Assembly (NCBI RefSeq): GCF_029893105.1
Contig: NZ_JARXWG010000022.1
Span: 1 to 63,498, forward strand
DNA: 63,498 nucleotides
Direction of reading: 5' to 3'
Source: Parabacteroides sp. PF5-9
Lineage (GTDB): Bacteria > Bacteroidota > Bacteroidia > Bacteroidales > Tannerellaceae
Shown: positions 35,200-42,859 of the stretch, piece after piece
How the letters are laid out: each line of letters opens with the position of its first letter
Position numbering within the stretch: the stretch's first letter is position 1
The notes under the pieces: generated by a model
Seen by the model: only the letters and a program-made list of their open reading frames with translations
Database searches by the model: none
Told to the model about the DNA's origin: nothing
Translations under genes and position numbers: made by a program

Positions 35200-35811
35200 A
35201 TGATAGATTTTGTGACCTTTTGCAACTATGCCGGGACGTTTGCCTTTGCGATAAGTGGTATCCGACTCGCTTCTGCCAAACAATTTGATTGGTTTGGCGC
35301 TTATGTGGTCGGTGTGGTCACGGCGGTAGGAGGGGGGACGATCAGGGATATTCTGATCAATGCGACTCCGTTTTGGATGGAGGAGGCAGCCTATCTGATT
35401 GTCTCCGGTTTGGCATTGTTGTTTGTCCTTATTTTCCGGAAATATGTGATCCGGTTGCATAATACCTTTTTTATTTTCGATGCGATCGGCTTGGGGTTGT
35501 TTGTGGTGGTGGGGATCGATAAGACCTTGGCATTGGGTTTCCCTATGTGGGTGGCGATTGTGATGGGTACGATTACCGGTTCGTTCGGTGGTATGATACG
35601 GGATATCCTGATCAATGAAGAGCCGTTGATCTTCCGGAAAGATATCTATGCCTTGACCTGTGTATTGGGGGGGATTGTCTATTATATATGTATGCGGCTG
35701 GGCTCAACAGCAATGCTGACTCAATTGGTGACGGCGGTATCTGTATTGGCAGCCCGTCTGATCGCGGTAAAATATCACTTAAGTGTTCCCGTTTTAAAGG
35801 GGGACGAATAA
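35200..35811 (+). CDS. TRIC/YadS-type (UPF0126) membrane protein
   Basis: A 203-aa membrane protein with two repeats, each of three membrane segments plus a GGGTIRDILIN / GGMIRDILIN motif (about residues 47-60 and 130-143). These glycine-kinked repeats mark the bacterial TRIC cation channel/UPF0126 family. I use the ATG at 35200: the length then matches the family and the start lies just after a -7 box. A GTG 90 nt upstream would add a basic, non-conserved extension. Ion specificity is not visible. Confidence 0.87.
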   Translation: MIDFVTFCNYAGTFAFAISGIRLASAKQFDWFGAYVVGVVTAVGGGTIRDILINATPFWMEEAAYLIVSGLALLFVLIFRKYVIRLHNTFFIFDAIGLGLFVVVGIDKTLALGFPMWVAIVMGTITGSFGGMIRDILINEEPLIFRKDIYALTCVLGGIVYYICMRLGSTAMLTQLVTAVSVLAARLIAVKYHLSVPVLKGDE

Positions 35812-35817
35812 TTTAAT

Positions 35818-35825
35818 TACCTTTG
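35818..35825 (+). promoter_or_regulatory. -7 box of the asparaginase gene
   Basis: TACCTTTG lies 6 nt before the ATG at 35832, implying a leaderless mRNA. It overlaps an upstream in-frame TTG, which is therefore not the start. Confidence 0.6.
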
Positions 35826-35831
35826 CACACC

Positions 35832-36902
35832 ATGGTTGTAAATGTGAACGGACAAGAAGGGAAAGCGTCTATTTTGCTAATTTATACCGGAGGAACAATC
35901 GGTATGATGGAGAATCCGGAGACCGGAGTGCTGGAGTCGTTTAATTTTCAGCACCTGAAAGATAATATGCCCGAGTTGAAGAAACTCGGATATCATGTGG
36001 CGACCTATCAGTTTGACCCGCCGATGGATTCTTCGCAGATGGGGCCGGACTCGTGGATGAAGATCGTCCGCATCATTGCGGATAATTACGCCTTGTATGA
36101 CGGGTTTGTGATCTTGCACGGCACCGATACTATGTCGTTTACTGCCTCTGCATTGAGTTTTATGCTGGAGAATCTGGATAAACCGGTGATTCTGACCGGC
36201 TCGCAACTGCCGATCGGTATTCTGCGTACCGATGGAAAAGAGAATCTGATCACCGCCATAGAGATTGCGGCGGCGAAAGAAAATGGGCAGCCTTTGGTGC
36301 CGGAGGTGTGTATCTTTTTCGAAAACAATCTGTTGCGTGGCAACCGGACACGGAAAATCAGTGCGGATAATTTCAATGCTTTTCGTTCTTATAATTATCC
36401 GCCTTTGGCGCAAGCGGGTATTCATATCAAATATGATCTGGCGCAGGTGTATCATCCGGTATCCCGGCGGCCATTGAAGCCCCACTATTTATTGGATAGG
36501 AATATTGCTATTCTGAAACTTTTTCCGGGCATGTCGCCACAGGTGATCGAAAGTATTTTGACTATCCCCGGATTAAAAGGAGTGGTGTTGGAAACGTATG
36601 GCAGCGGAAATGCGCCGACGGATGAGTGGTTTCTGACCATGTTGAAAGAGGCGGTTGCGCGTGGGATCGTTGTTGTGAATATCACCCAATGTTGTGCCGG
36701 TAGTGTAGAGATGCACCGTTATGAGACCGGACAGAAGCTGTTGGATGCCGGAGTTGTTAGTGGGTATGATAGTACGACGGAAAGTGCTGTGACAAAACTG
36801 ATGTTTCTCTTCGGGCACGGCATGACTCCGGAAGAGGTAAAAGCGCATATGAATTGTTCGCTGATCGGGGAGATAACTGTAGCGGATCATTTCCGACCGT
36901 GA
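35832..36902 (+). CDS. type I L-asparaginase
   Basis: A 356-aa cytoplasmic asparaginase that hydrolyses L-asparagine to aspartate and ammonia. The catalytic threonines are T19 in YTGGTIG and the Thr of LHGTDTM, with downstream Ser/Asp/Lys residues in the expected order. There is no signal peptide, in keeping with type I. An N-terminal leader of about ten residues precedes the first strand. The downstream MBL-fold gene starts 24 nt after the stop and may be co-transcribed. Confidence 0.92.
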   Translation: MVVNVNGQEGKASILLIYTGGTIGMMENPETGVLESFNFQHLKDNMPELKKLGYHVATYQFDPPMDSSQMGPDSWMKIVRIIADNYALYDGFVILHGTDTMSFTASALSFMLENLDKPVILTGSQLPIGILRTDGKENLITAIEIAAAKENGQPLVPEVCIFFENNLLRGNRTRKISADNFNAFRSYNYPPLAQAGIHIKYDLAQVYHPVSRRPLKPHYLLDRNIAILKLFPGMSPQVIESILTIPGLKGVVLETYGSGNAPTDEWFLTMLKEAVARGIVVVNITQCCAGSVEMHRYETGQKLLDAGVVSGYDSTTESAVTKLMFLFGHGMTPEEVKAHMNCSLIGEITVADHFRP

Positions 36903-36926
36903 CTATTTAAGGAGGAGGAAAGGAAG

Positions 36927-37742
36927 ATGAAATTGACATTTTTTAGTTTGGCCAGCGGAAGTAGTGGGAATTGTTATTATCTGGGAACGCCCGAATTCGG
37001 TATTCTGATTGATGCCGGGATTGGTTCGCGAACGATCCGCAAGGTCTTAAAGGAGAGGAATATTGATTTTACGAAAATAGTGGCCGTGTTGATTACACAC
37101 GATCATGCCGATCATATAAAAACAGTCGGATGTCTGGGCGAGAAGTTCGCTATTCCTGTTTATTCTACGAAAGGGGTGCATCAGGGTATCGAGAAAAGCC
37201 GGTATGTGGAGGAGACATTGTGTGCTTCCCGCAGGATTATAGAAAAAGAGGAGGCATTTATGATCCGTGATTTTCGGGTGACAGCTTTTGAGGTGCCTCA
37301 TGATAGTACCGATAATGTAGGGTATATGATCGAGTATGGCGATCGTCGGTTTACTTTTGCCACCGATGTGGGGCATATCACGGAGACGGTCAGCAAATAT
37401 GCTTCGATGGCCAATCATTTGATTCTGGAGGCGAACTACGATGAGGAGATGCTGCGGTTTGGCACTTATCCCGAATTTTTAAAACAACGTGTGGCCAGTC
37501 CGACAGGCCATTTAAGCAATCGCGAAGCGGCTGAGTTTTTAGCGACCCATTATCACCCACATTTAAAAGATATCTGGTTGTGTCATTTAAGTCGTGACAA
37601 TAATCATCCGGAACTGGCTTTTAAAACGGTCGATATCCGTCTGTTTAAAGAGGGTATTCGTGTGGGGAAAGATGTGTCGCTTACCACATTGAAACGCACT
37701 ACACCATCTGACATCTTTGAGTTTGAGTGCGAAGGAGTGTGA
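36927..37742 (+). CDS. MBL-fold metallohydrolase (YycJ/WalJ-like)
   Basis: A 271-aa metallo-beta-lactamase-fold enzyme with the zinc motif THDHADH (about residues 57-63), the opening FFSLASGSSGNCYYL typical of YycJ/WalJ, a FATDVGH motif and a late histidine (LCHLSRDNNHPELA). Relatives are 5'-exonucleases or act on DNA ends and cell-wall regulation in Firmicutes. The substrate here is not readable. It is preceded closely by the asparaginase gene and followed by tRNA-Lys. Confidence 0.87.
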   Translation: MKLTFFSLASGSSGNCYYLGTPEFGILIDAGIGSRTIRKVLKERNIDFTKIVAVLITHDHADHIKTVGCLGEKFAIPVYSTKGVHQGIEKSRYVEETLCASRRIIEKEEAFMIRDFRVTAFEVPHDSTDNVGYMIEYGDRRFTFATDVGHITETVSKYASMANHLILEANYDEEMLRFGTYPEFLKQRVASPTGHLSNREAAEFLATHYHPHLKDIWLCHLSRDNNHPELAFKTVDIRLFKEGIRVGKDVSLTTLKRTTPSDIFEFECEGV

Positions 37743-37769
37743 TAGATATAACGAAAATCGCGAAAAAAA

Positions 37770-37800
37770 TTTGTCGTGATAAAATAAAGGCATATATTTG
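37770..37800 (+). promoter_or_regulatory. promoter of tRNA-Lys
   Basis: TTTG (37770-37773), a 19-nt spacer and TATATTTG (37793-37800): the only site in the window where both the -33 and -7 Bacteroidetes elements fit exactly. It is 23 nt before the tRNA. Confidence 0.8.
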
Positions 37801-37823
37801 CACCCGCAGAAAAAAATAAACAA

Positions 37824-37896
37824 GACTCGGTAGCTCAGTTGGTAGAGCAAATGACTCTTAATCATTGGGTCGAGGGTTCGAGCCCCTCCCGGGTCA
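37824..37896 (+). tRNA. tRNA-Lys (anticodon CTT)
   Basis: A full 73-nt cloverleaf. The acceptor stem is GACTCGG with CCGGGTC (one G-U), the D arm GCTC/GAGC, the anticodon stem AATGA/TCATT with loop CTCTTAA and anticodon CTT, and the T arm GAGGG/CCCTC with TTCGAGC. CCA is not encoded. It lies exactly at the junction between core genes and the surface locus. Confidence 0.97.
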
Positions 37897-38024
37897 CTTT
37901 AATCGGAATGAACAAAATGGGATATAAACATGTTATAGTAAAAAGAAGTTCAACGAGAAGTATTCTTAGAGAGTTAAAATGAGTTAATTTTCATAAAAAT
38001 ATTTTCCCGATTATTTTTTTTATG

Positions 38025-38032
38025 TATATTTG
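38025..38032 (+). promoter_or_regulatory. -7 box upstream of the fimbrial leader
   Basis: TATATTTG, an exact TAnnTTTG match, about 714 nt before the Mfa1-type start. It is the nearest such box that I can see upstream of the fimbrial operon. Confidence 0.5.
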
Positions 38033-38062
38033 TGTCATAATAATCCGCAATAAGTAATAAAT

Positions 38063-38119
38063 ATGAAAAGATTTCTTTATAATATATGTAATAGCTGCAG
38101 CCAAGTCTGTATGTTTTGA
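38063..38119 (+). CDS. possible 18-aa leader peptide
   Basis: An ATG-started frame encoding MKRFLYNICNSCSQVCMF, about 25 nt after the putative transcription start. It contains three cysteines. It could be a leader peptide or chance; nothing else supports it. Confidence 0.2.
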   Translation: MKRFLYNICNSCSQVCMF

Positions 38120-38353
38120 CAGGTATTGAGAGAGGTGTTTTTATATTTATTTTTTTGTGTTTATTTTTTTTAGAGGTCTCATTTGAATTGTGAGCCGTGT
38201 GTTAAGAGAGAGCAGAAATGAAGTGTAAAAACTTCAGATTCTGAAACAAAAAGAAACAAAAGAGAAAAAGTGATTTGATAAGGTTCGGAGTATAGAGCTT
38301 AGATAATAGTGTGTGTACTCTTTCGACCGAACCGAAGCTAATTAAAAGAACTG

Positions 38354-38611
38354 ATGAAAAGAATGTTCATTTTAGGAAAAACATTAGAGAGTTATAAATC
38401 CGCAGTAACTCACCATCCCACAGAAAAATCTTCATTTTTACGTGATACATTGTCACCCTCTTATTCGACCATTATTGGCGAGTCATTGAAGAGGATGTCA
38501 GCGGCTATTTTTTCGGTTTCCGAGGAAAGAAATAAGCTGCATACAAGTGTGTCTGCCGGAGTCTTTGTGTTACTTCCTAAAAACAATCAATCGTATATAA
38601 ACTTAATGTAA
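38354..38611 (+). CDS. hypothetical small protein upstream of fimbrillin
   Basis: An 85-aa frame, basic and Ser-rich, without a signal peptide, membrane segment or motif I recognise. It lies inside the putative long leader of the fimbrial operon, 134 nt before the fimbrillin start, and shares its orientation. The codon pattern is compatible with coding, but I cannot exclude chance. If real it might regulate the operon. Confidence 0.4.
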   Translation: MKRMFILGKTLESYKSAVTHHPTEKSSFLRDTLSPSYSTIIGESLKRMSAAIFSVSEERNKLHTSVSAGVFVLLPKNNQSYINLM

Positions 38612-38745
38612 TAGAGTGTAAATCCTTAAAACAAGTAAATGAAGAAACAGAAAGAATATTGAATTTCAACAAAGTGACAACAATTAAAAACAAAAAATTA
38701 AATTATTTACAATTATTAAAAGTGTATTTTATTAATTAAATTCAA

Positions 38746-40374
38746 ATGAAAATGAAAAAGACGTTTAAATTTTTTATGATGGCTGCTATCGTAGCAGCAG
38801 GTTTTACGGCTTGTTCGGATGACAATAGCGACCCTATTGGTCCTAACAATCCAGGTAATCCTTCTATTGAAAGAGGTGAAGAAACTATGGCTTCTTTCTC
38901 TTTAAATCTGAACGGCACATCAGCTACAAGAGGTTTGGATGCTGATGGAACTTCTGAAAATGAAAACATTCAGGAATTCCGCGTATTGTTATTTGACGCT
39001 GTAACAGGTGACTTGGAATTGGATACATTAAGAACAGGTATCTCTTCTAACGATACGATTGTAACTGCAAAAGTAACTTCAGGACAAAAGTACATTTATG
39101 TGTATGCAAATGGTGGTCAGACTAATCAGATGTCTATTCCTGTAAAAGGTGCTATCACTGCAAAACAGAGTGCATGGCCTCATAACCAAGCATGGTCATT
39201 AACATCAGGAAGTTCTCCTTGGAGTGATTTGGCGAATATCCATTCATTGTATCCTGCAGGCAATCCAAGTTACTTCTTCTATAGCAGCACAACTGTTGAA
39301 GGAGAACATATGATTACATTGGAACCAGGTATCACAGCTCCTGAATCTGCACAGACAAGCAGTAAAAACTACATTAAAGTTCAGTTAGATAGACCGGTAG
39401 CTAAAGTTTCTGTTACAAAAACTTATCCTTCAGGTCCTTCAGGTGTTACTTTCACTTGGCCTAATGGAATCTCAGGTACAGCTCCTTCTGGAATTGTCAC
39501 AAAAGATACAACAGGTCAGATTGTTGCTACCAGCGTGAAGTATCTTATCCAAAATGCGAATGCAAAAATGTATCCATTCCAGAAATGGGAAAGTGGTGTG
39601 TTGACTACTCCGGAATATCTCCCTAATCAAGATGTTGACCCTGTTTCTTTGCAGCATTATGTTAGAGGTTTAGGTGCAGGTAACGGTAACACTCCAATCG
39701 CTATTGGTAACCGTAGTGGTGTTCCTACAGGTAACTACTATTATGTGCCTGAAAACAATCCATCTTCAAAAATGAAAGGTAATACTACCATTGCTGCAGT
39801 TGAGGTTGAATTCCTTCCGATCGCTGGTACTTATGCAACAGGTGTTGCTTATAATGATGCAAAACAAGAGTTTACATTGACTTATGGTGCTGTTAATATG
39901 GGTACTGTTTCAGATATGTATCTGATGAATACTACAGGTATTTTAGGTGTAGCAAAAGGTACATTGTTTGCTGGTTCAAGTTCTACTGCACTGTATAATG
40001 CAAAGAAAGTGTATTACCACATTAAAAATCCAACAGTAGCAGAAAAAGCTAATCTTTCTGACTATAACTCATTGGTGACTGATGCTGACTTATTGCTTAA
40101 AGAAGTTTATTTCATGAAATATACTAATGGTAAAGCATATTATACACTTCCATTCGGAGAGCAAGCTGGTGCCGGAACTATTAAAACAATTACCAGAACA
40201 GTTAAACGTAACTTCTATTACGATGCTAATATTACTGCGTTTGCTAAATTGGGTGAAAACACAATCAATAAGACTTATGAGCCTGAAAAAGATATCGTTC
40301 AGGGTGATACTTATTTAAGTGTTAACATCGAAATCCGCGACTGGACTGGTAAAGAAATCAATGCAGAACTATAA
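38746..40374 (+). CDS. Mfa1-family fimbria major subunit
   Basis: A 542-aa lipoprotein precursor with lipobox AGFTAC (about residues 18-23), an acidic linker, and two beta-rich transthyretin-like domains as in Mfa1/FimA-type fimbrillins (ENIQEFRVLLFD, YIYVYANGG, and the terminal YLSVNIEIRDWTGKEINAEL). In Porphyromonas such subunits are lipidated, cut by an Arg-gingipain at the outer surface and polymerised by strand exchange. The T-rich, GGT/GCT/GTT-biased codons differ from the neighbours and suggest very high expression. A stem-loop follows before the anchor gene. Confidence 0.87.
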   Translation: MKMKKTFKFFMMAAIVAAGFTACSDDNSDPIGPNNPGNPSIERGEETMASFSLNLNGTSATRGLDADGTSENENIQEFRVLLFDAVTGDLELDTLRTGISSNDTIVTAKVTSGQKYIYVYANGGQTNQMSIPVKGAITAKQSAWPHNQAWSLTSGSSPWSDLANIHSLYPAGNPSYFFYSSTTVEGEHMITLEPGITAPESAQTSSKNYIKVQLDRPVAKVSVTKTYPSGPSGVTFTWPNGISGTAPSGIVTKDTTGQIVATSVKYLIQNANAKMYPFQKWESGVLTTPEYLPNQDVDPVSLQHYVRGLGAGNGNTPIAIGNRSGVPTGNYYYVPENNPSSKMKGNTTIAAVEVEFLPIAGTYATGVAYNDAKQEFTLTYGAVNMGTVSDMYLMNTTGILGVAKGTLFAGSSSTALYNAKKVYYHIKNPTVAEKANLSDYNSLVTDADLLLKEVYFMKYTNGKAYYTLPFGEQAGAGTIKTITRTVKRNFYYDANITAFAKLGENTINKTYEPEKDIVQGDTYLSVNIEIRDWTGKEINAEL

Positions 40375-40397
40375 GAATATTTTATATTCATAATATC

Positions 40398-40433
40398 AAG
40401 AGAGGGAGTGGCTTTTGCCACTTCCCTCCTCTT
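40398..40433 (+). terminator. stem-loop between major and anchor fimbrial genes
   Basis: An imperfect hairpin of about 15 bp (40398-40412 with 40417-40433, two bulged bases) and a tight loop, without a U-run. It probably attenuates or protects the upstream mRNA so that the major subunit is made in excess. Confidence 0.55.
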
Positions 40434-40468
40434 ATCACTATACTACACAATTATTTTAAAATAAGAAC

Positions 40469-41431
40469 ATGAAGTCGATAAAGAACATATTAAGTAAATT
40501 AAATAACTCCATCAGTCTGGTAATGGCTCTATTCGTTTTATCCGGATGTGTGAATGATGATTTATCGCTTTGTGGAGTTTCCATAAAATATACGTACACC
40601 CAGAACCTGGATGCAGAAGACAAGTTTGTAGACTATGTCGACCGGGTGGACTTATTTGTTTTTGACGATAAAGACCGGTATGTCGGTCGGTTCTATGAAA
40701 CGGGTGAGATAGTTAAATCTCCCTCTTTTGCGATGCCTCTGACCCTGTTGGAAGGCGACTATACCTTGATTGCCTGGGGAAATTTGAATGAAGATTATTT
40801 ATTGTCTGAATTTGAACCGGGTGTGACAACCTTACACGAAGCTCAACTTTCTCTGGATCGGGAGAACAGTACGGTTGATCGCCAGTTGGCTGCTCCATTG
40901 TATTTTGGTATGCTGGAGACCAATATAAAAGTCGATAAAATCGGCAAACAGATCATAACGATCGATATGATGCAGGATACGAAATACATTAAAGTGGTTT
41001 GTTTGAATCTGCCTTTGGAAGACGAATATGTTTCTAAAGATGAGTATACCTGTACAATTACATCACGTAATGGTGATTATAAATTTGATAATTCAATAAC
41101 CGGTAATGATCGGTTGCTTTATATACCTGAATCAGAAGCTGATACCACAACGATATCGAATAATTTCACTACACTCCGGGAGCAGAACGATTACCGGGTG
41201 ACCAGTTCTAAATTGTTGGTTCGATATGATTCTCAGACTCGTGGACAGTCGGCAGATCTCTTTGAAGCAGATTTAGTGAAAGATTTATTATTACCGGCAT
41301 CTGCGGTAAATAACCTGGATATTGAACATGATTTCACCATCGAACTGGAATTCGACTGGACAAGTATGGCGGTTACCGTCAGAATCGGTGAATGGCAACG
41401 TATTTTCCAGGATTACGAACTTTATAATTGA
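40469..41431 (+). CDS. FimB/Mfa2-family fimbrial anchor lipoprotein
   Basis: A 320-aa lipoprotein (lipobox VLSGC, Cys27) of the FimB/Mfa2 type. Members have two transthyretin-like domains, stay lipid-anchored in the outer membrane, and end fimbrial growth at the base. The features DRVDLFVFDDKDRYVGRF, GDYTLIAWGN and a C-terminal TIELEFDWTSMAVTVRIGEW fit. It follows the fimbrillin gene by 94 nt and precedes two accessory subunits, the usual mfa1-mfa2-mfa3 gene order. Confidence 0.88.
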   Translation: MKSIKNILSKLNNSISLVMALFVLSGCVNDDLSLCGVSIKYTYTQNLDAEDKFVDYVDRVDLFVFDDKDRYVGRFYETGEIVKSPSFAMPLTLLEGDYTLIAWGNLNEDYLLSEFEPGVTTLHEAQLSLDRENSTVDRQLAAPLYFGMLETNIKVDKIGKQIITIDMMQDTKYIKVVCLNLPLEDEYVSKDEYTCTITSRNGDYKFDNSITGNDRLLYIPESEADTTTISNNFTTLREQNDYRVTSSKLLVRYDSQTRGQSADLFEADLVKDLLLPASAVNNLDIEHDFTIELEFDWTSMAVTVRIGEWQRIFQDYELYN

Positions 41432-41454
41432 TCGAAAGAAAAAGTTAGTTGATT

Positions 41455-42819
41455 ATGAATATGAAAGCATTAATAAAAACGATTACATGCTCACTCCTGT
41501 TAATAGGAGGAATAATGTCCTGTACGGAGGAGGCACCTCCAGTGCCATACAACATACCTGAGTATGATATTATTCCGATGGATATTCCTATGACAAAAGC
41601 GGTGAACGACGGCGACGACAGGCGTATAGGGGATGTTCGGTTGATAGTTATTAAAGATAATGTAGTGACCAATAACCGGCTTATTAATGCGAAAGATTCG
41701 ACGCAGGTTCGTTTTCGTGAACTTGTGCCGGTAGGGACTGTCAACTATTATTTGATAGCCAACGAACTCTCTTCATGGGGATTGGCGTCGATTCAAAAGA
41801 ATGATGCATTACTTCCCAAGTATATCAGAGAGAAGATCCTTGCTTTTAATGCTTATCCGGAAGCCAATACGACAAATAAACTGATCCCTATGGCTCAGTA
41901 TTATGAAGGGCTTACAATTTCGGATAACGGAGGAAAGGGTATTGCTTATCATCAGGGAGTGAATGTGACGGATTCGTTGGGTATATTAGACCGTTTATAT
42001 GCCAAAACAAGTATTCGTCTGATCTGTAACTTTAACGAATTGCAGAACGGAGGGGATCCGATTGAACTGGAGAGTATCTCGATCAAACAGATGCCGAAGG
42101 AGTCGTATCTTGTTCCCGATTTTTATACGAAAAGTGCCTTGTTTAATGGAGATACCACAGGGGTGATTGCCGGAAGCAATTATGTATTGACCGGAACGAC
42201 TCCGAGTGACGGTTTTACCGGTGATTTCTCTTTTTATATCCCTGAACATGTGGTTTCGGATACGACTAAAAGATCTTATTTGTCTTGTGTTGTTCATCTG
42301 ATCAATGATCCTTCTACGAAAAGAGAATACAAGATATCTTTAGGAGACAGTATCGATCGTAAAGATCTTGGGGCATTACCTATTGTGACTTATATGAATA
42401 AGTATGCTGGTTACAAAGCGTTGCGTGTCAGTCGGAATACACATTATATTATTACAGCGAAAATCACCAGTTTTGATATGTCGAGTGATGCCGATATCGA
42501 TGTAACGGCCAAGATTATTCCTTGGAATGAAGGATTGAATGTCAAGACTGAATTCCCGATGGAGTATTATATGGAATTGACACCGGCCAGTGATTTTGAA
42601 TTTGCATCAGCTGTAGGTGTTTTTAGTGCTGTTGTGACCATTGATACGAATTATCCGGATGATTGGGAGGTCGATTCTAAGTCGCATGCCTCTATTACAA
42701 CTGTAAAAAATGGTAAGAAATTATCCTTTACGGTTCCGGCGGCTGTACCGAGTGGTGCGCATTGGATCAAAATAAAAGCCGGTCCGGTTATCAAACAGAT
42801 TAAAATAAAGAAATCATAA
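41455..42819 (+). CDS. fimbrial accessory lipoprotein (Mfa3/DUF4906-like)
   Basis: A 454-aa lipoprotein with lipobox GGIMSC. The mature protein begins with a proline-rich stretch, then a fimbrillin-like first domain (DDRRIGDVRLIVIKDN, VGTVNYYLIANE) and a domain with KRSYLSCVVHLI and DVTAKIIPWNEGLNV. The last 90 residues look like an extra Ig-like domain. It is likely a minor or tip subunit. Starts are possible at 41455 or 41461. It lies 23 nt after the anchor gene. Confidence 0.78.
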   Translation: MNMKALIKTITCSLLLIGGIMSCTEEAPPVPYNIPEYDIIPMDIPMTKAVNDGDDRRIGDVRLIVIKDNVVTNNRLINAKDSTQVRFRELVPVGTVNYYLIANELSSWGLASIQKNDALLPKYIREKILAFNAYPEANTTNKLIPMAQYYEGLTISDNGGKGIAYHQGVNVTDSLGILDRLYAKTSIRLICNFNELQNGGDPIELESISIKQMPKESYLVPDFYTKSALFNGDTTGVIAGSNYVLTGTTPSDGFTGDFSFYIPEHVVSDTTKRSYLSCVVHLINDPSTKREYKISLGDSIDRKDLGALPIVTYMNKYAGYKALRVSRNTHYIITAKITSFDMSSDADIDVTAKIIPWNEGLNVKTEFPMEYYMELTPASDFEFASAVGVFSAVVTIDTNYPDDWEVDSKSHASITTVKNGKKLSFTVPAAVPSGAHWIKIKAGPVIKQIKIKKS

Positions 42820-42859
42820 AGCAGATAAACAAACTGTGAATTTTTAAAGAAAAAGTAAC

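Larger units (their letters stand above)
37897..38745. other. long leader region of the fimbrial locus
   Basis: An 849-nt region between tRNA-Lys and the Mfa1-type gene. It contains a -7 box (38025-38032), an 18-codon frame (38063-38119), a stem-loop (38282-38337; GGTTCG pairs with CGAACC and GAGTA with TACTC), and an 85-aa frame (38354-38611). The last 130 nt are A/T-rich. If transcription starts near 38038, the fimbrillin leader is about 700 nt. Confidence 0.55.

Noticed and set aside
35877-36485. 202-aa reverse-strand frame within the asparaginase gene
   Set aside because: It is antisense to conserved catalytic motifs; the Arg/His-rich composition is typical of shadow frames.
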